Source: DASPWW01 sp963841715 | Lineage (GTDB): Bacteria; Actinomycetota; Thermoleophilia; Solirubrobacterales; 70-9 | Assembly: GCA_963841715.1 (NCBI GenBank) | Contig: CAWJDP010000005.1 | Location: 124,001 to 188,000 of the forward strand | DNA length: 64,000 bases | Direction of reading: 5' to 3' | Shown: piece by piece, positions 57,842 through 64,000 of the stretch | Position numbering within the stretch: position 1 is the first letter of the stretch | Layout: every line of letters starts with the position of its first letter | Notes under the pieces: model-generated | Databases searched by the model: none | The model's input: only the letters and a program-made list of their open reading frames with translations | Told to the model about the DNA's origin: nothing | Position numbers and translations under genes: made by a program

Positions 57842-60343
57842 GTGGGGCGGGTGTGCACAGGGGTGCGTGACGTGGTGGGTTCGATCGCGCTTGCCGGCGC
57901 CGTCGCGGTGCTGCTCGCGGTTGCTCCGGCGGCGGACGCCGCCGGTCACGTCGGTCTGAAGATCCGGACCTCCGCGCAGCGCAAGCTCGTCGCCTCGAAC
58001 CACCTCAAGCTCGCCGCGCACGGCAACGGCCGCGTCGCGATCACCACGACCGCCCGCCAGGGCAAGGGCCACGGCCGACTCACCCACCGCCGCCGCACCG
58101 TGCTCAACGGCGGCAAGTCGCTCTCGCTGCGGCTCACGGATCGCGGCGCCGGGCGCGCGCAGAGCTGCCTGCGGACGAAGGTCAGGGTGACCGCGAGGTC
58201 GGGCGGCAAGGTCGTTGGTAAAGCGCGCAGGGCGCTGAAGCGCGATCCGAAGCGCTGCGACGGCTCGCAGCCGCGCGGAGTCGACCTCTCGGCCGCTGAC
58301 CGCTGCGACTTCATCTCGCCGCCGGGCTCAGAGTGCATGTTCCCGTGGCCGGACAACTTCTTCACCCGCAAAGACAAGAGCACCGACACCGGGCTGCGGC
58401 TGAACGTCAACCAGGCCTCGACGCCCGAGAACAACAACGGCGTCCACGTTGACCCGAGCAAGCTCAACGGGAGCGACGGCTTCAGCCCCGGCGCGATGAT
58501 CGTCCTCCACGTTCCCGGGCTCGACAACCCGACCGCGTTCCAGAACACCGGAGCGGTGCCCGAGGGCGACATGTCGCAGGCGTTCGCGAAGAAGCAGCCA
58601 ATCGTGCTGATCGACGAGAAGACGGGCAAGCGTCAGCTGATCTGGTCCGAGCTCGACTCTCTCGCCTCGAGCCCCGATAACACCGACCTGATCATCCGCG
58701 TCGGGCAGAACCTGAAGGAGGGCCACAGCTACGCCGTCGCGCTTCGCAACCTCAAGGATGCGAACGGGAACAACATCCCGGCACCGACCGGGTTCAAGCT
58801 CTACCGCGACCGGATCCCGACCGGCATCCCCGCGGTCGAGAAGCGCCGCAAGGAGTTCAAGAAGACGTTCAAGGCGCTGAAGAAGGCGAAGATCTCAAAG
58901 AAGCGGCTGTACCTCGCCTGGGACTTCACGGTCGCCAGCGAACGCAACATCAGCGAGCGAATGCTTTCGATGCGGAACGACGCCTTCTCGCAGCTCGGCG
59001 ACAACAACCTCGCCGACGGGCAGGTGAGCGGCAACGCACCGCAGTTCAACGTCACCAATGTGCAGGACTACCCGACGCCGACCGGGCACGGGGTCGAGAA
59101 TATCCGCGAGGTCACGGGCACCTACCAGGTCCCGTGCTACCTCGACAAGCCCGGCTGCCCCTCCGGCTCCCGCTTCCAGCTCGGCGCGGACGGGCTTCCG
59201 CAGCGCACGCCCGGCAACATGATGACCGCGAACTTCACGTGCAACATCCCGCGATCGGCGGTCGAGGACGACGGTGGGGGCGGTTTCAAGGTGGCGCACG
59301 CCGCGCGCCCATCGATGTACGGGCACGGGCTGTTCGGCGACGCGAGCGAGGTACACAGCGCAAACGTGCGCCAGCTCGGCAACGAGAACAACGTCATCAC
59401 CTGCGCGACCGATTTCAGCGGAATGGCCGAGGAGGACGTGCTCCCCGAGGCGCTGCCCGCGCTGCAGGACCTGTCGAAGTTCGACGCGCTCCCGGACCGC
59501 CTCCAGCAGGGCTTCCTCAACTTCATGTACCTGGGGCGCTTGCTCGACAACCCGAGCGGGTTCGCCTCCGACCCCGCATTCAGGTTCGACGGCCAATCGG
59601 CACTCGATCCCTCGCACCTCTTCTACTACGGAAACAGCCAGGGCGGAATCGCGGGCGGCGCGCTGACCGCGCTCGACCCCGACTTCACGCGCTCGGTCCT
59701 CTACGTCCCGGCGATGAACTACTCGACGCTGCTGACGCGGAGCGTCGACTTCGGCGACTACGCGGCGATCCTCTACCCGTCGTACCCGAATGAGGCCGAG
59801 CGTCCGCTGCTGCTGTCGATGATCCAGTCGCTGTGGGACCGCGGCGAGCCCGACGGCTACGCGAACCACATGACCGACGACCCGCTTCCCGACACGCCCG
59901 CGCACAAGGTCCTGATCGAGATGGCGTGGGGCGATCACCAGGTCGCCAACGTCGCGACCCAGGTCGAGGCGCGGACGATCGGCGCGCCGCTGCGCCAGCC
60001 GGCGCTCGACGCGAACCGGCTCCAGCCCGGGAACGTGTCGCCGTTCTTCAACATCCCGACGCTCGGAGACCTCAACGGCTCGGCCGCCGACGGGAGCGGG
60101 ATGTTCGTGTGGGACATCGGCCCGAAGCGGATGGAGGGGCCGACGCTGTTCGGCACCGACCCCGCCCCGCTCGCCAACACCGCACCGGATGACACGTTCG
60201 GGATCGATCCTCATGACACGGTGATCCGCTCCTCGCCGGTTATCCGCAAGCAGATCGCCGACTTCATCAAGCCGGACGGCAGGATCACCGACCCGTGCGG
60301 CGCCAGCCCCTGCTACGCGGCGGGCTGGATGGGGAGCCCGTAA
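57842..60343 (+). CDS. Secreted VolA-like lipase/esterase
   Basis: 833 residues from GTG 57842 (AGGAG just upstream; a TTG 12 codons earlier is possible). Signal segment VVGSIALAGAVAVLLAVAPA. A basic beta-rich N-terminal region (about 35-140, with RRRTVLNGG and KARRALKRDPKRC) precedes a part like the bacterial virulence-factor lipase N-terminal domain (FPWPDNFFTRKDKSTDTGLR, NGSDGFSPGAMI). The catalytic part has Ser in YYGNSQGGIAGGAL (near residue 599) and a late Asp/His region (EMAWGDHQVANVATQ). Likely hydrolyses extracellular lipids or lysophospholipids (inference from family). Confidence 0.8.
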   Translation: MGRVCTGVRDVVGSIALAGAVAVLLAVAPAADAAGHVGLKIRTSAQRKLVASNHLKLAAHGNGRVAITTTARQGKGHGRLTHRRRTVLNGGKSLSLRLTDRGAGRAQSCLRTKVRVTARSGGKVVGKARRALKRDPKRCDGSQPRGVDLSAADRCDFISPPGSECMFPWPDNFFTRKDKSTDTGLRLNVNQASTPENNNGVHVDPSKLNGSDGFSPGAMIVLHVPGLDNPTAFQNTGAVPEGDMSQAFAKKQPIVLIDEKTGKRQLIWSELDSLASSPDNTDLIIRVGQNLKEGHSYAVALRNLKDANGNNIPAPTGFKLYRDRIPTGIPAVEKRRKEFKKTFKALKKAKISKKRLYLAWDFTVASERNISERMLSMRNDAFSQLGDNNLADGQVSGNAPQFNVTNVQDYPTPTGHGVENIREVTGTYQVPCYLDKPGCPSGSRFQLGADGLPQRTPGNMMTANFTCNIPRSAVEDDGGGGFKVAHAARPSMYGHGLFGDASEVHSANVRQLGNENNVITCATDFSGMAEEDVLPEALPALQDLSKFDALPDRLQQGFLNFMYLGRLLDNPSGFASDPAFRFDGQSALDPSHLFYYGNSQGGIAGGALTALDPDFTRSVLYVPAMNYSTLLTRSVDFGDYAAILYPSYPNEAERPLLLSMIQSLWDRGEPDGYANHMTDDPLPDTPAHKVLIEMAWGDHQVANVATQVEARTIGAPLRQPALDANRLQPGNVSPFFNIPTLGDLNGSAADGSGMFVWDIGPKRMEGPTLFGTDPAPLANTAPDDTFGIDPHDTVIRSSPVIRKQIADFIKPDGRITDPCGASPCYAAGWMGSP

Positions 60344-60374
60344 GCACCTCGGGGCCCGGCGAGTCCGCGCTGGC

Positions 60375-60833
60375 TCAGCCCTCGACGCCCGCGAGCTTGC
60401 GCAGCAGCAGCCGCAGCGTCTCGACCTCGTCCGCGTTCAGCGACTCGAAGAGCTCGCTCGCGAAGGCCGCCGCCCGCTTGCGCGCCTGCGCGAGCTTGTT
60501 TTCGCCGGTGGGGGTGATGTGGACGGCGTGCTTGCGGCGGTCGGTCGCGTGCGGGCGCCGCTCCGCGAGCCCCATTCCCTCGAGCTCGTCGATCACGGCG
60601 ACCATCGAGCTCGGGTCGATCAGCGACTGGTGGACGAGCTCCTGCTGGGTCGCGCCGGGATGGGCGTCGATCAGGTTCAGCAGGCCGAAGTGCTGCGGGC
60701 GCAGTCCGAGCGGCTCCAGTGCCTGCGTGAACAGGTACGAGGTGCGCTGCCCGCTCCACGACAGCAGGAAGGCCGGCACGCTCGCCAGCGGCTCGGGCGG
60801 CGGGCCCTCGAATCGCATCGCCCCGTTCCCCAT
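60375..60833 (-). CDS. MarR-family transcriptional regulator
   Basis: 152 residues from ATG 60833, with GAGAGGAG upstream. Winged helix: LRPQHFGLLNLIDAHPGATQ, LVHQSLIDPSSMVAVIDELE and wing RRPHATDRRKHAVHITPTG, flanked by dimerisation helices. Divergent from the MMPL transporter gene and very probably its regulator, acting at the two palindromes in the shared 113-bp gap. Ligand unknown. Confidence 0.93.
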   Translation of the reverse strand: MGNGAMRFEGPPPEPLASVPAFLLSWSGQRTSYLFTQALEPLGLRPQHFGLLNLIDAHPGATQQELVHQSLIDPSSMVAVIDELEGMGLAERRPHATDRRKHAVHITPTGENKLAQARKRAAAFASELFESLNADEVETLRLLLRKLAGVEG

Positions 60834-60871
60834 CGCTCCTCTCTCCACAACCATCCTAAGTCAGAAGGATC

Positions 60872-60901
60872 ATTTGTGCTACAAATCCTTGCCTAAGGCA
60901 A
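60872..60901. promoter_or_regulatory. Two operator-like palindromes between MarR and MMPL genes
   Basis: ATTTGT-gct-ACAAAT (60872-60886, with AAGG/CCTT further out) and TTGCCT-a-AGGCAA (60889-60901) are perfect inverted repeats two bases apart in an AT-rich island. Their place between the divergent starts fits MarR sites that would control both genes. Confidence 0.65.
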
Positions 60902-60946
60902 CCGTCTAGCCACTCTAATCCCTCGAGTCCCCCTCGGAGGTGGTCA

Positions 60947-63110
60947 ATGGCCTCGATCGCACGCTTCGTCCTCGCTCACAAGCGCATGGTCGTGATCTTC
61001 TGGCTCGTGCTCCGGTCGCCGGCATCGGCGCCGCCGGACCGGCTTCGAAGGCGCTCGAGGCAGAAGTTCTCGGTCCCCGGCAAGGAGGGCTAGGAGACGA
61101 ACGTCGCGATCGCCGACCGCTACCACGGGACGGGCGGCCAGAACTCGCCGCTCGTCCCGGTCGTGACGCTGCCCGACGGCAAGACGGTCGACTCGCCCGG
61201 CGTCCGCGCCCAGCTCGCGCGCGTCGACGCCCGAACTCGCAAGCGCGCGATCCCACACGCACGCGTCGCCTCCTACGCGTCGACCGGGGACCGCGCCTTC
61301 GTCTCCGACGAACGGGCGCACGACGTTCGCGCTCGCCTATCCGCCGCCCGGACCCGAATCAGCCGTTCGGCGACAACCCGGATGCCGCGAAGCGCGCCGA
61401 GCGGCGCTGAACGGGACGCACGGTCGACGGCGCGCCCGGTGCACCTGACGGGCTTCGACGCCCTCCAGAGCCAGACCGGCGGCGGCAACGGCCCCGGCGT
61501 GTTGCTCGAGGCGCTGCTCGGCGGGCTCGGCGCGCTGATCGTGCTCGCGTTCGTGTTCGCGTCGTTCCTGGCGATCGTCCCGATCTTGATGGCGATCGTC
61601 TCGATCATGACCACGTTCCTGCTCCTCTGGGGCCTGACCACGTTCACCGACGTGTCGCCGATCGTGCAGTTCCTGGTCGCGCTGATCGGGCTCGGCGTCG
61701 CGATCGACTACTCGCTGCTCGTCGTCACGCGGTGGCGCGAGGAGCGCGCCCACGGCCACAGCGGCGACGAGGCCGTCCAGCGCGCGATGGAGACCGCGGG
61801 GCGCGCGGTCGTGTTCAGCGGGACCACGGTCGCGATCGGCCTCCTCGCGCTGGTCGCGCTGCCGCTCCCGTTCCTGCGCTCGATGGGCTACGGAGGGATG
61901 CTGATCCCGCTCGTCTCGACGCTCGTCGCGATCACGCTGCTGCCGGTCGTGCTGGCGAAGATCGGCGAGCGCCTGGACTGGCCGCACCGCCGCACCGACG
62001 ATCAGGCGAGCCGCGCGTGGACCCGCTGGGCCGAGGCCGTCGTGCGCCGGCGCTGGCTCGCCGCCGGCGCCGCGCTGGCGGTCGTCGTCGCGCTCGTCGT
62101 TCGCGGCGACCCAGCTCCAGCTGGGCGACCGCCGACGCCGACTCGATCGCCAAGCAGGGCGACGCCAAGACGGGCTCACGCGCTCGAGAGCTCGGGGATC
62201 GGCTCCGGCGCGCTGCTCCCGAACGAGGTGCTGATCGACGGCCCACGCAACCCGGACGCAGGTCGTCGTCGGAGATGCGGGCGATCGACGGCGTCCACGG
62301 TGCGGTCGCACCCGCGAACAGCGACTGGCGCCGCGCCGGGACAGCGCTCGTCGACGTCTTTCCGACCGACGCCAGCGCCTCGCAGGCCGGGCGCGCCACA
62401 CTCGATCGCGTGCGCGCGAAGGCGCGCACGCGATCGGCTCCGACGTCCGCGTCGGCGGCGAGCCGGCGCTGAACGCCGACTTCATCGGGGCCGTCTACGG
62501 GAGCTTCCCGTTGATGATCGCGCTGATTGCGTTGACCACGTTCATCCTCCTGGCGCGCGCGTTCCGCTCGCTGCTGCTGCCGCTGAAGGCGGTGGTGCTG
62601 AACGTGCTCAGCATCGGTGCGGCGTGGGGGGTGATGGTGCTGGTCTGGCAGCAGGGCTATGGCTCGGAGTCGATCTGGGGCATCGACGCGACGGGATCGA
62701 TTCCGGCGTGGCTGCCACTGATGGTGTTCGCGTTCCTGTTCGGGCTGTCGATGGACTACGAGGTGTTCATCCTCTCGCGGATGCGCGAGGAGTTCGACCG
62801 CACCGGCTCGACCAACACCGCCGTGATCCGCGGGATCGGCCGCACCGGGCGGCTGGTTACCAGCGCCGCGCTGATCCTGTTCCTGTCGTTCGTCTCGCTC
62901 GCGTCTGGGCCGGACACGTACACGAAGATGTTTGCGACCGCGCTCGCGGCTGGGATCCTGTTCGACGCGACCCTGATCCGCGCTCTGCTGGTGCCGGCCG
63001 TCGTCTCGCTGCTCGGGCGCTGGAACTGGTGGCTGCCGGAGTGGTCGGCACGCCTGCTCCGCGTCGAGCCCTCGCTGCCGCGGGGCGCGACGGCGAGCGA
63101 ACCCGGCTGA
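60947..63110 (+). pseudogene. MMPL/RND-type transporter with several frameshifts and an internal stop
   Basis: About 720 codons, starting ATG 60947 after CGGAGG. All parts of an MMPL exporter are present in pieces: MASIARFVLAHKRMVVIFWL, KFSVPGKEG, TM block LVALIGLGVAIDYSLLVVTR, PLPFLRSMGYGGMLIPLVS, then FGLSMDYEVFILSRMREEFD and a WNWWLPEW end. The frame breaks near 61010, 61065, 61310-61400, 62100 and 62260-62460. A TAG at 61091-61093 stands where the family has Tyr (EGYET). The substitution makes true decay more likely here than in the first MMPL gene, but sequence errors cannot be excluded. Confidence 0.82.
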
Positions 63111-63162
63111 CCCTCGCGCCGCAGCCGAGTTGCCGCGGCGCGAAGTGGGTAGAAGTAGCCCG

Positions 63163-63233
63163 ATGGGCCGCTCGAGGAGCAGACGATCCTCGTCACCGGA
63201 GCAACCGACGGCCTCGGCAGGACGGTGGCCTGA
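63163..63233 (+). pseudogene. Short-chain dehydrogenase N-terminal stub
   Basis: The frame reads EEQTILVTGATDGLGRTVA and stops at 63231. This is the Rossmann start (TGxxxGxG) of an SDR, with nothing after it. The nearest ATG (63163) is in another frame. A gene remnant, or the 5' end of a deleted gene, just before the ABC transporter gene. Confidence 0.5.
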
Positions 63234-63240
63234 CCGCGTC

Positions 63241-64000
63241 GTGAGCGGCGCCGCCGGCCATCCCGCGATCTCGGTCCGGGGCCTGCGCAAGTCGTACGGC
63301 GACCACGAGGCGGTGAAGGGAATCGACCTCGACGTCAAGCCCGGAGACGTGTTCGGCTTCCTGGGGCCGAACGGAGCCGGGAAGACGACGACGATCGAGA
63401 TTCTCGAGGGCTACCGGCCGCGGACCGCCGGCGAGGTCTCGGTGCTGGGCGTCGATCCCGCGCGCCCAAGCCGCGAGTGGCGCGAGCGGGTCGGGCTCGT
63501 GCTCCAGAGCTGCGAGCTCGAGCCGCTGCTGACGCTCGGCGAGACGATGGCGCTGTACGCGAGCTTCTACGAGCGTCCGCGGCCGACCCGTGAGGTGATC
63601 GAGCTCGTTGGCCTCGACGGCGAGCTCGACACCCGCATCGCCCATCTCTCCGGCGGCCAGCGCCGCCGCGCCGACGTCGGGCTGGCGCTGATCGGCGACC
63701 CCGACCTCGTCTTCCTCGACGAGCCGACGACCGGGTTCGACCCGACGGCGCGACGCGGCGCGTGGAGCATGATCGAGGGCCTGAAGCGGCTCGGGAAGAC
63801 CGTATTCCTGACCACGCACTACATGGAGGAGGCGCAGCGACTGTCGGACCGGGTCGCGATCCTTCGCGACGGCGAGATCGTCGCCGCCGGGGCCCCGGAC
63901 GAGCTCGGCGTGAACGGCGACGCGAGCACGGTGATCTCGTTCCGACTCCCCGCGGGTACGACGCTTGAGACGGTGCGCGAGGCGCTCGACGCCCCCGCCG
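63241..64000 (+). CDS. ABC transporter ATP-binding protein (3' end beyond window)
   Basis: At least 253 residues from GTG 63241, open to the window end. Walker A GFLGPNGAGKTTTIEIL, Q-loop VGLVLQSCELEP, signature LSGGQRRRADVGLALIGDP, Walker B DLVFLDEPTTGFDP and H-loop FLTTHYMEEAQRLSDR. This is the drug/antibiotic-export (DrrA/CcmA-like, ABC-2) type, normally paired with a separate permease expected just outside the window. The start is not fixed by a clear Shine-Dalgarno. Confidence 0.93.
   Translation, partial: MSGAAGHPAISVRGLRKSYGDHEAVKGIDLDVKPGDVFGFLGPNGAGKTTTIEILEGYRPRTAGEVSVLGVDPARPSREWRERVGLVLQSCELEPLLTLGETMALYASFYERPRPTREVIELVGLDGELDTRIAHLSGGQRRRADVGLALIGDPDLVFLDEPTTGFDPTARRGAWSMIEGLKRLGKTVFLTTHYMEEAQRLSDRVAILRDGEIVAAGAPDELGVNGDASTVISFRLPAGTTLETVREALDAPA

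Overview
This 64 kb window is very GC-rich, densely coded chromosomal DNA from a high-GC actinobacterium. Gene content suggests the class Thermoleophilia (Solirubrobacterales-like): an ECF sigma factor fused to its own zinc finger and membrane anchor, many secreted proteins of lineage-restricted type, GTG/TTG starts and apparently leaderless promoters. The class-level placement is an inference from gene style, not from a marker gene. No rRNA, CRISPR array, transposase or prophage gene was seen.

Layout. (1) 0-14.2 kb: a purine biosynthesis region, purB (partial), purC, purS, purQ, purL, purF, purN, purH. It is interrupted by a minus-strand MBL-fold/P450 pair, a small secreted protein and a frameshifted MMPL transporter. 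(2) 14.2-19.4 kb: PhzF-like and DUF72 proteins, tRNA-Lys, several gene remnants, the sigma/zinc-finger/membrane fusion and a polymerase-less LigD-type ligase. (3) 19.4-26.5 kb: a frameshifted subtilase with FG-GAP repeats, then thiO-thiS-thiG behind a TPP riboswitch, with thiE divergent. (4) 26.6-34.7 kb: pyruvate dehydrogenase complex (E3, thioredoxin-fold protein, E1 alpha, E1 beta, E2) followed by lipB and lipA, which make the lipoyl cofactor E2 needs. (5) 34.7-44.6 kb: rhomboid protease, D-Ala-D-Ala carboxypeptidase, secreted proteins, SHOCT protein, cupin, GDPD, two methyltransferases, GNAT, tRNA-Ala and glutamate dehydrogenase. (6) 44.6-49.3 kb: a long proline-rich disordered protein downstream of a diguanylate cyclase, tRNA-Ala and a secreted trypsin-like protease. 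(7) 49.5-54.4 kb: an unusual lipid/isoprenoid-like cluster. A TetR-alpha/beta hydrolase operon faces an operon of SCP2-hydrolase fusion, HMG-CoA reductase and GST-like protein. (8) 54.4-64 kb: a deletion-scar-like junction, small metabolic genes, a secreted YckD-like repeat protein with a strong terminator, a VolA-like secreted lipase, a MarR regulator with two operator-like palindromes facing a broken MMPL transporter, and the start of an ABC transporter.

Three patterns run through the window. First, a TAGGCT/TAnnnT hexamer lies about 5-11 nt before many start codons, as expected for leaderless transcripts. Second, four genes (two MMPL, the subtilase and thiG) carry frameshifts, several of them one-base length changes in G/C runs. 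For thiG at least this looks more like sequencing error than true decay. Third, several intergenic stretches hold recognisable gene stubs (secreted protein, HNH, HD-GYP-like, DUF427, TfoX, SRPBCC, WYL, SDR), suggesting ongoing gene loss.
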